In this document: piece by piece, positions 57,700 to 64,000 of the stretch
Position numbering within the stretch: the stretch's first letter is position 1
Layout: every line of letters starts with the position of its first letter
Origin: Pseudomonas gingeri
Lineage (GTDB): Bacteria > Pseudomonadota > Gammaproteobacteria > Pseudomonadales > Pseudomonadaceae
Direction: 5' to 3'
DNA length: 64,000 bases
Assembly: GCF_013386165.1 (NCBI RefSeq)
Contig: NZ_JACAOS010000013.1
Coordinates: 1-64,000 of the forward strand
The notes under the pieces: generated by a model
Databases searched by the model: none
Told to the model about the DNA's origin: nothing
Seen by the model: the letters and a program-made list of their open reading frames with translations, nothing else
Made by a program: the position numbers and the translations under genes

Positions 57700-58740
57700 A
57701 TGCTTAAATCCCTGAAATTCAGCGCCCTGACCCTTGGGCTGATGTGCGCGGCAAATGTCATGGCGGCGCCCGACCTGACCGTGGTGTCCTTTGGTGGCGC
57801 GAACAAGGCTGCACAGGTCAAGGCGTTCTATGCGCCGTGGGAAGCGGCGGGCAAGGGCAAGATCGTTGCGGGTGAGTACAACGGTGAAATGGCCAAGGTC
57901 AAGGCCATGGTCGACACCAAGAGCGTGTCCTGGGATCTGGTGGAAGTCGAGTCGCCGGAACTGTCCCGCGGTTGCGACGAAGACATGTTCGAACCCCTCG
58001 ACCCGGCGCTGTTCGGCAAGAGCGAAGACTACGTCAAGGGCGCCATCCAGCCTTGCGGCGTAGGCTTCTTCGTCTGGTCGACGGTACTGGCCTACAACGC
58101 TGACAAAGTAAGCAGTGCACCGACCAGCTGGGCCGATTTCTGGGACACCAAGAAATTCCCGGGCAAGCGTGGCCTGCGCAAGGGCGCCAAGTACACCCTG
58201 GAGTTCGCCCTGATGGCTGACGGCGTGGCGCCGAAAGACGTCTACAAGGTACTGGCCGGCAAGGATGGCCAGGACCGTGCGTTCAAGAAACTCGACGAGC
58301 TGAAACCGAATATCCAGTGGTGGGAAGCTGGCGCCCAGCCGCCGCAGTACCTCGCTTCTGGCGACGTGGTGATGAGTTCGGCCTACAACGGTCGGATCGC
58401 TGCGGTACAGAAAGAAAGCAACCTGAAAGTGGTCTGGAACGGCGGCGTCTATGACTTCGACGCTTGGGCAATTCCAAAAGGCCTGAAGGGCGAGCGTCTT
58501 GAAGCGGCGAAGAAATTCATCGCCTTCTCGGTGATGCCGCAACAGCAGAAGGTCTACTCGGAGAACATCGCCTACGGCCCGGCCAACACCCAGGCGGTAC
58601 CGTTGCTCGACAAGGCGATCCTGAAAGACATGCCGACCACCCCGGAAAACATCGCCAACCAGGTGCAGATCGACGTTGCCTTCTGGGCGGATAACGGCGA
58701 GCAGCTGGAGCAGCGCTTCAACGCCTGGGCTGCCAAATAA
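57700..58740 (+). CDS. agtB: ABC transporter substrate-binding protein AgtB
   Basis: A 346-residue periplasmic binding protein of the PotD/spermidine-putrescine class. Signal peptide MLKSLKFSALTLGLMCAANVMAA is followed by DLTVVSFGGANKAAQVKAFY. The protein has the two-lobe pattern with SWDLVEVESPELSRG and GDVVMSSAYNGRI regions. In PAO1 the orthologous transporter takes up 5-aminovalerate and 4-aminobutyrate. It lies 69 bp after agtA. Confidence 0.92.
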   Translation: MLKSLKFSALTLGLMCAANVMAAPDLTVVSFGGANKAAQVKAFYAPWEAAGKGKIVAGEYNGEMAKVKAMVDTKSVSWDLVEVESPELSRGCDEDMFEPLDPALFGKSEDYVKGAIQPCGVGFFVWSTVLAYNADKVSSAPTSWADFWDTKKFPGKRGLRKGAKYTLEFALMADGVAPKDVYKVLAGKDGQDRAFKKLDELKPNIQWWEAGAQPPQYLASGDVVMSSAYNGRIAAVQKESNLKVVWNGGVYDFDAWAIPKGLKGERLEAAKKFIAFSVMPQQQKVYSENIAYGPANTQAVPLLDKAILKDMPTTPENIANQVQIDVAFWADNGEQLEQRFNAWAAK

Positions 58741-58799
58741 GCACGCTCCGGCTGACGCGGCATAACCTGTGGGGCCTCGCTCTTACAGGCAGCGCATAA

Positions 58800-58888
58800 C
58801 CTGTAGGAGCTGGCTTGCCAGCGATGAGGCCGGCAAGACTTGCATCGTCTGATCGGCCGTCATCGCCAGCAAGCCGGCTCCTACAAGG
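58800..58888. repeat. REPIN between agtB and agtC
   Basis: Arms GTAGGAGCTGGCTTGCCAGC (58803-58822) and its near-complement ending CCGGCTCCTAC near 58884, in the 254-bp gap within the operon. A hairpin here could protect the agtAB mRNA and set transporter protein ratios. Confidence 0.88.
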
Positions 58889-58994
58889 TGTGCGTGTTCA
58901 GCCCATTGGGTTTGTGTGTTTCAGAAGAACAACAGGCGGCGTGCCGAAATCGGGCGCCGTCCGCTGTCACAATAAAAGAATTCCGGAGTTCGCC

Positions 58995-60242
58995 ATGGCC
59001 CTCACCGTTCCTCTGAACGAGGTCACCAGTCCCACCTTGAAGCAGCGCCTGGCGCGTGCCGAGCGGGTCAACCGCTGGAAGGCCCAAGCCTTGATTGCAC
59101 CGCTGGTGCTGTTTCTGTTGCTGGTGTTCCTGGTGCCCATCGTGGCGCTGCTCTATAAAAGTGTCGGTAACCCCGAAGTGGTCGGCGCCATGCCGCGCAC
59201 CGTGGTCGCCGTTGCGGCCTGGGACGGCAAGAGCCTTCCCGGCGAAGCGGTCTACAAAGCCCTGAGCGAAGACCTCGGTGAAGCCCGCAAGAATCAGACC
59301 CTGGGTGATCTGTCCAAGCGCCTGAACATGGAGCTGGCCGGCTATCGCAGCCTGCTGACCAAGACCGCGCGGGCCTTGCCGTTCAAGACCGAACCCGGCT
59401 CTTATAAAGAAGCACTGGAAGCCCTCGACGAACGCTGGGGTGATCCGGCGTACTGGCAGGCGATCCGGCGCAATACCAGCAGCATCACACCTTATTACCT
59501 GCTGGCGGCCGTCGACCATCGGATCGATGATCTCGGTGAAGTGGCCCCGGCCACCCCCGACCAGGCGATCTACCTCGATATCTTTGCCCGCACCTTCTGG
59601 ATGGGCCTGGTGATCACCGCCATTTGCCTGGTACTGGCTTACCCGCTGGCCTACCTGCTGGCGAACCTGCCGTCGCGGCAAAGCAACCTGTTGATGATCC
59701 TCGTGCTGCTGCCGTTCTGGACCTCGATCCTGGTGCGGGTCGCGGCCTGGATCGTGCTGTTGCAATCCGGTGGCCTGATCAACAGCGCGTTGATGGCCAT
59801 GGGAGTGATCGACAAGCCGCTCGAACTGGTGTTCAACCGCACCGGCGTCTACATCTCCATGGTCCACATCCTGCTGCCGTTCATGATCCTGCCGATCTAC
59901 AGCGTGATGAAAGGCATCTCGCCGACCTATATGCGCGCGGCGATTTCCCTGGGCTGTCATCCGTTCGCCAGCTTCTGGCGGGTGTATTTCCCGCAGACCT
60001 ATGCCGGCGTGGGTGCCGGGTGCCTGCTGGTGTTCATCTTGGCGATTGGTTACTACATCACCCCGGCCTTGCTCGGTAGCCCGAACGACCAGATGGTCAG
60101 CTATTTCGTGGCCTTCTACACCAACACCAGCATCAACTGGGGCATGGCGACCGCCCTGGGTGGCTTGCTGCTGCTGGCGACCGTGGTGCTGTACCTGATT
60201 TACAGCCGCTTGGTCGGCGCCAGCCGCCTGCGCCTGAGCTAA
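58995..60242 (+). CDS. agtC: ABC transporter permease AgtC
   Basis: A 415-residue inner-membrane permease of the PotB/binding-protein-dependent type. The first membrane segment (ALIAPLVLFLLLVFLVPIVALLY) is followed by a long periplasmic-side insertion (about 60-195), then a bundle of five more segments with the EAA-like ATPase contact AAISLGCHPFASFWRVYFPQTYAG. ATG 58995 has CCGGAG upstream; earlier in-frame starts lie in the REPIN. Confidence 0.92.
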   Translation: MALTVPLNEVTSPTLKQRLARAERVNRWKAQALIAPLVLFLLLVFLVPIVALLYKSVGNPEVVGAMPRTVVAVAAWDGKSLPGEAVYKALSEDLGEARKNQTLGDLSKRLNMELAGYRSLLTKTARALPFKTEPGSYKEALEALDERWGDPAYWQAIRRNTSSITPYYLLAAVDHRIDDLGEVAPATPDQAIYLDIFARTFWMGLVITAICLVLAYPLAYLLANLPSRQSNLLMILVLLPFWTSILVRVAAWIVLLQSGGLINSALMAMGVIDKPLELVFNRTGVYISMVHILLPFMILPIYSVMKGISPTYMRAAISLGCHPFASFWRVYFPQTYAGVGAGCLLVFILAIGYYITPALLGSPNDQMVSYFVAFYTNTSINWGMATALGGLLLLATVVLYLIYSRLVGASRLRLS

Positions 60243-60254
60243 GGAGAATAAGAA

Positions 60255-61079
60255 ATGCTGAGCCCCTACATGTCGCCCGTCGAGCGGGTCTGGTTCTACA
60301 GTTTGCGCATTCTGTGCGGGTTGATCCTGCTGTTCCTGATCTTGCCGGTGCTGGTGATCATTCCGCTGTCGTTCAACTCGGGCAGTTTCCTGGTCTATCC
60401 GCTGCAAGGTTTCTCGCTGCACTGGTATCAGGACTTCTTCGCCTCGGCGGAATGGATGCGCGCCTTGCGCAACAGCATTATCGTCGCCCCGGCGGCCACG
60501 GTGCTGGCGATGGTCTTCGGAACCCTGGCGGCGATCGGCTTGACCCGCGGTGACTTCCCCGGCAAGCCGTTGGTGATGGCCCTGGTGATCTCGCCGATGG
60601 TGGTGCCGGTGGTGATCATCGGTGTTGCCAGCTATCTGTTCTTCGCCCCCCTGGGATTGGGTAACAGCTTCTTCTCGTTGATCGTCGTGCATGCGGTGTT
60701 GGGTGTGCCCTTTGTGATCATCACCGTGTCGGCGACCTTGCAGGGTTTCAACCACAACCTGGTGCGTGCGGCTGCCAGCCTCGGCGCTTCGCCCCTGACG
60801 GCGTTCCGTCGGGTGACCTTGCCGCTGATTGCGCCGGGGGTGATTTCCGGAGCGCTGTTTGCCTTTGCGACATCCTTCGATGAGGTGGTGGTCACCCTGT
60901 TCCTCGCCGGCCCCGAGCAGGCGACCCTGCCCCGGCAGATGTTCAGTGGTATCCGCGAGAACCTCAGCCCGACCATCGCCGCGGCGGCGACCTTGTTGAT
61001 TGTCTTTTCGGTGATCCTGCTGCTGACCCTGGAATGGCTGCGTGGGCGCAGCGAAAAACTGCGCACGACCCAGGTGTAA
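60255..61079 (+). CDS. agtD: ABC transporter permease AgtD
   Basis: The second permease, 274 residues, PotC-like. About six membrane segments and the EAA loop RAAASLGASPLTAFRRVTLPLIAPG. It starts 12 bp after agtC with AAGGAG in front. It pairs with AgtC to form the translocation channel. Confidence 0.92.
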   Translation: MLSPYMSPVERVWFYSLRILCGLILLFLILPVLVIIPLSFNSGSFLVYPLQGFSLHWYQDFFASAEWMRALRNSIIVAPAATVLAMVFGTLAAIGLTRGDFPGKPLVMALVISPMVVPVVIIGVASYLFFAPLGLGNSFFSLIVVHAVLGVPFVIITVSATLQGFNHNLVRAAASLGASPLTAFRRVTLPLIAPGVISGALFAFATSFDEVVVTLFLAGPEQATLPRQMFSGIRENLSPTIAAAATLLIVFSVILLLTLEWLRGRSEKLRTTQV

Positions 61080-61098
61080 AAACGACGCCATTCACCCA

Positions 61099-61128
61099 CT
61101 CTGTCATTCATCATTCTGGATGACAGAG
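61099..61128. promoter_or_regulatory. 9-bp inverted repeat after agtD
   Basis: CTCTGTCAT and ATGACAGAG (61099-61107, 61120-61128) face each other across 12 bp, 20 bp after agtD and about 60 bp before the alcohol dehydrogenase. Without a T-run it may be an operator or an mRNA-end hairpin. Confidence 0.4.
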
Positions 61129-61189
61129 GAAAGCCAATCCCGGTTATGCTTGCTCGTGCCCTGATCATCACGACAAGAAGGCTGCGAGC

Positions 61190-62338
61190 ATGAGCATTTC
61201 CTCATTCAAGATCGCCCATAAACTGATCACCGGCCGTGGCGCCATCGAGCAATTGGCCGATGAGCTGACCCGGCTGAATGTCGACCATCCGTTGATCGTG
61301 ACCGATGCGGCACTGGTCAAGTCAGGGACTGTCGACCTGGCGTTGGCTCACCTCGGTGGGCGCACCTATGAAATCTTCGACCGTGTGCTGCCCGACCCTG
61401 AAATCGCCATTGTCGAAGACTGCATGCGCGCCTACCGCGAAGGCGGGCACGACGGCCTGATCGGCCTGGGCGGTGGCAGCGCCATCGACATCGCCAAAAG
61501 TGTCGGTGCCTACGCCGGTTATCACGGCACCCTGGAGGACCTGTTCGGCATTGATCAGGTGCCGCGCAAGGGGCCGCCGCTGATCGCGATCCCGACCACC
61601 GCCGGCACCGGCTCGGAAGTGACCAATGTCGCCATTCTTTCCGACAAGCAGGCGCAGCTGAAAAAGGGCATCGTCAGCGACTACCTGCTGCCGGACGTGG
61701 CGCTGGTCAGCCCGCAGATGACCCTGACCTGCCCGCGCAGCGTCACCGCCGCCAGTGGCGTGGATGCCATGGTCCATGCGATTGAAGCCTACCTGTCACT
61801 CAATGCCTCGCCGATTACCGATGCCCTGGCCATTGGCGCGATCAAGCTGATCGCCACGGCGTTGCCCAAGGCTTACGCCAACCCCGCCAACCTCCAGGCC
61901 CGCGAGGAAATGGCCACCGCCAGCCTGATGGCCGGGATGGCCTTCGGCAATGCCGGCGTCGGTGCCGTACATGCCCTGGCCTATCCGCTGGGTGGACGCT
62001 TCAATATCGCCCATGGCGTCAGTAATGCGCTGTTGCTGCCCTATGTCATGAGCTGGAACAAGATCGCCTGTGTCGAGCGCATGCAGGAGATTGCCGTCGC
62101 CATGGGCGTCAATGTGGCCGGGTTGAGCCTGATCGAGGCGGCCGACAAGGCCGTCGCGGCCATGACCGATTTATGCGCCGCCGTGGAAATCCCCGCCGGC
62201 CTTTCCAGCTTCGGCGTGCCCCTGGATGCGATCCCGTCCATGGCCGAGGAAGCGGCCGCCACCGAGCGTCTGATGCGCAACAATCCCCGTCGCCTGAGCG
62301 CGGTGGACATCGAAAAGATCTATCGCGCGGCTTACTGA
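61190..62338 (+). CDS. Iron-containing alcohol dehydrogenase
   Basis: An Fe-ADH family enzyme of 382 residues. NAD-binding GLGGGSAIDIAKSVG is followed by AIPTTAGTGSEVTNVA, and the metal ligands lie in GVDAMVHAIEAYLS and VHALAYPLGGRFNIAHGVSNALLLPY. The substrate cannot be read. PAO1 as I recall has rpe directly after agtD, so the gene is an insertion at this place. Its neighbours make an omega-hydroxy or semialdehyde substrate of C4-C5 amino-acid catabolism an attractive but unproven option. Confidence 0.88.
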   Translation: MSISSFKIAHKLITGRGAIEQLADELTRLNVDHPLIVTDAALVKSGTVDLALAHLGGRTYEIFDRVLPDPEIAIVEDCMRAYREGGHDGLIGLGGGSAIDIAKSVGAYAGYHGTLEDLFGIDQVPRKGPPLIAIPTTAGTGSEVTNVAILSDKQAQLKKGIVSDYLLPDVALVSPQMTLTCPRSVTAASGVDAMVHAIEAYLSLNASPITDALAIGAIKLIATALPKAYANPANLQAREEMATASLMAGMAFGNAGVGAVHALAYPLGGRFNIAHGVSNALLLPYVMSWNKIACVERMQEIAVAMGVNVAGLSLIEAADKAVAAMTDLCAAVEIPAGLSSFGVPLDAIPSMAEEAAATERLMRNNPRRLSAVDIEKIYRAAY

Positions 62339-62455
62339 GGGCTTTAGCTCAAGCGTTTCGGGCTTGTATGGCCAATCGTCGCGGTCACGGTGGGCGGGGC
62401 AAAGCGGGCGGTATACAATGCCCGCCATCGTGATTCTGCTCAAAAAAGGTGCGTC

Positions 62456-63130
62456 ATGCAGCCCTTCGCCATTGCTCCGTCGATTCTCTCCGCCGATTTC
62501 GCCCGCCTGGGTGAGGAAGTGGACAACGTGCTCGCTGCCGGAGCCGACATCGTGCACTTCGATGTCATGGACAACCACTATGTGCCCAACCTGACCATCG
62601 GCCCGATGGTCTGCGCGGCACTGCGCAAGTACGGCATCACCGCGCCCATCGACGCGCACCTGATGGTCAGCCCGGTGGACCGCATCATCGGCGACTTCAT
62701 CGAAGCCGGTGCGACCTACATCACCTTCCACCCGGAAGCCACGCTGCACGTCGACCGCTCCCTGCAAATGATCCGCGAAGGCGGTTGCAAGGCCGGCCTG
62801 GTGTTCAACCCGGCCACCCCCCTGGACGTGCTCAAGTACGTGATGGACAAGGTCGACATGGTCCTGCTGATGAGCGTCAACCCGGGTTTTGGCGGGCAGA
62901 AGTTCATCCCCGGCACCCTCGACAAGCTGCGTGAGGCGCGGGCCCTGATCGATGCTTCGGGACGGGATATCCGCCTGGAAATCGACGGCGGTGTGAACGT
63001 CAACAATATCCGCGAAATCGCCGCGGCCGGTGCCGACACCTTTGTCGCCGGTTCAGCGATCTTCAATGCGCCCGACTACCGTGAAGTCATCGAGAAAATG
63101 CGCGCCGAACTGGCGCTGGCTCGATCATGA
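62456..63130 (+). CDS. rpe: Ribulose-phosphate 3-epimerase
   Basis: Interconverts ribulose-5- and xylulose-5-phosphate. The 224-residue TIM barrel starts [19 protein letters not shown], with metal ligands in [27 protein letters not shown] and [12 protein letters not shown], and the phosphate grip [15 protein letters not shown] 62456 is the family start. It overlaps gph by 4 bp. Confidence 0.97.
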   Translation: MQPFAIAPSILSADFARLGEEVDNVLAAGADIVHFDVMDNHYVPNLTIGPMVCAALRKYGITAPIDAHLMVSPVDRIIGDFIEAGATYITFHPEATLHVDRSLQMIREGGCKAGLVFNPATPLDVLKYVMDKVDMVLLMSVNPGFGGQKFIPGTLDKLREARALIDASGRDIRLEIDGGVNVNNIREIAAAGADTFVAGSAIFNAPDYREVIEKMRAELALARS

Positions 63131-63945
63131 ATGGTTTCGAGCAGCTTTTTCCGGGCGGTCTGCCCAGGCTGGTGATGTTCGATCTGGATGGGACACTGGT
63201 GGATTCGGTGCCCGACCTGGCCTTGGCGGTGGACAAAATGCTGCTCGCCCTCGGGCGTCCGGTGGCCGGGTTGAATGCGGTCCGCGACTGGGTCGGCAAT
63301 GGCGTGCAGGTCCTGGTGCGCAGGGCCCTGGCCGGTGGTCTTGAGCATTCGGCCGTCGACGACGGCGAAGCCGAGCGGGCGCTGGAGATTTTCATGGAGG
63401 CCTATGCCGGCAGCCATGAGCTGACCCAGGTCTACCCCGGTGTGCAGGAAACCCTGCGCTGGATGCAGAAGCAGGGTATGGAAATGGCCCTGATCACCAA
63501 CAAACCCGAGCAGTTCGTCGCGCCCTTGCTGGATGAAATGCAACTGGGACGGTTCTTTCGCCTGATCATCGGCGGTGACACGTTGCCGCAGCGCAAGCCC
63601 GACCCGGCGGCGTTGTTCCATGTGATGAAAATGACCGGTATTCCGGCCTCGCAGTGCCTGTTCATCGGCGACTCGCGCAGTGATGTCCAGGCCGCCAAGG
63701 CGGCCGGGGTCACCTGCATTGCTCTAAGCTATGGCTACAACCACGGCCGGCCGATCGCCGAAGAAGGGCCGGCGCTGGTCATCGACGATCTGCGGGCGCT
63801 GATTCCCGGTTGCCTGGAAGCTGGCGCTGAGCTAATGTCGGCAGATTGTGTTCAATCCCCTCCTGGAAACGCCATCGTGGTGGTCACTCGCAAACTCTGG
63901 ATGAAAGTTATCAAGGCCCTGGCCCGCTGGCGTTGGCGCGCCTGA
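63127..63945 (+). CDS. gph: Phosphoglycolate phosphatase Gph
   Basis: A HAD-family phosphatase of 272 residues that removes phosphoglycolate, with the nucleophile in [16 protein letters not shown] (Asp19, Asp21), ITNKPEQFV and the late acid pair [16 protein letters not shown]. It overlaps rpe by 4 bp. Its C-terminal roughly 38 residues extend beyond the usual HAD end and finish [13 protein letters not shown], which looks like a Trp-rich leader peptide in the same frame. trpE should follow outside the window. Confidence 0.94.
   Translation: MNGFEQLFPGGLPRLVMFDLDGTLVDSVPDLALAVDKMLLALGRPVAGLNAVRDWVGNGVQVLVRRALAGGLEHSAVDDGEAERALEIFMEAYAGSHELTQVYPGVQETLRWMQKQGMEMALITNKPEQFVAPLLDEMQLGRFFRLIIGGDTLPQRKPDPAALFHVMKMTGIPASQCLFIGDSRSDVQAAKAAGVTCIALSYGYNHGRPIAEEGPALVIDDLRALIPGCLEAGAELMSADCVQSPPGNAIVVVTRKLWMKVIKALARWRWRA
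63901..63945 (+). CDS. trpL: Probable trpE leader peptide, in frame with the end of gph
   Basis: From ATG 63901 the frame reads [14 protein letters not shown] and stops at 63945, with Trp codons at 63928-63930 and 63934-63936. Closely spaced Trp codons in a short peptide before trpE are the mark of attenuation, which has been reported for trpE in pseudomonads. The peptide shares frame and stop with gph, so it may also be made as the gph C-terminus. GTG 63881 or 63884 are alternative starts. The attenuator lies partly beyond the window. Confidence 0.55.
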   Translation: MKVIKALARWRWRA

Positions 63946-63955
63946 CTTGATCCTG

Positions 63956-63969
63956 GCCGCTAATGCGGC
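63956..63969 (+). promoter_or_regulatory. Hairpin after the leader peptide
   Basis: GCCGC-TAAT-GCGGC is a perfect 5-bp stem with a 4-base loop, 11 bp after the shared gph/leader stop. It could be part of the trpE attenuator. Confidence 0.4.
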
Positions 63970-64000
63970 GCGTTTGCATACCTGACTGTTCGACCCTCAA

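Overview
The window is a chromosomal segment of a Pseudomonas of the P. fluorescens group. The evidence is the high-GC coding style, the REP/REPIN repeats typical of fluorescent pseudomonads, and a gene order that follows P. aeruginosa PAO1 roughly from comF/bioB (about PA0489-PA0504) through rpoD-dnaG-rpsU (PA0576-PA0579) to rpe-gph (PA0607-PA0608). PAO1 locus numbers are recalled, not searched.

Layout. (1) 1-360: three tandem copies of a 126-bp REPIN unit. (2) 378-5678: comF, divergent from the biotin operon bioBFHCD, with a BirA-type operator lying over the first comF codons and the bioB promoter. (3) 5815-13731: a small conserved gene, three large acyl-CoA dehydrogenases (the first behind a PsrA-type operator) and a membrane GGDEF protein behind a perfect CRP/Vfr-type palindrome. 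(4) 13746-13943: the Gac/Rsm small RNA RsmY with its GacA upstream activating sequence and terminator. (5) 13963-16972: LysR regulator, MOSC protein and class III aminotransferase. (6) 17032-23929: accessory stretch with two antitoxin genes whose toxins are decayed, the lysine-catabolic davBA pair with an Lrp-type regulator, a Fic protein behind a repeated operator-like motif, a DUF6124-type gene with a structured leader, and tRNA-Ile(CAU). (7) 23945-32142: rmcA, rpoD, dnaG, rpsU. (8) 32341-36281: tsaD, plsY, folB, folK, cca. (9) 36347-41878: the stress operon prkA-yeaH-spoVR, then glpE. (10) 41914-49185: lptD-surA-pdxA-rsmA-apaG-apaH on the minus strand. (11) 49316-52949: cell-wall recycling amgK-murU, a TerB/J-domain protein and a DUF3530 protein. 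(12) 53022-61079: the agtSR two-component system and agtABCD ABC transporter. (13) 61190-63945: iron-type alcohol dehydrogenase, rpe and gph, whose last codons look like the trpE leader peptide.

How the genes work together. DavB and DavA turn lysine into 5-aminovalerate, while AgtABCD, controlled by AgtSR, is the uptake system described in PAO1 for 5-aminovalerate and 4-aminobutyrate, so production and import of the same C5 amino acid are encoded about 35 kb apart. RsmY, RmcA and the GGDEF protein are lifestyle-switch components. The rest is mostly core housekeeping.

Most noteworthy: the in-frame overlap of gph with a Trp-codon leader peptide, the BirA operator inside comF, the terminator/antiterminator-like leader before the DUF6124 gene, the Fic operator cluster, the candidate AgtR box with Hfq/Crc-type A-rich motifs in the agt operon, and the two eroded toxin-antitoxin loci.
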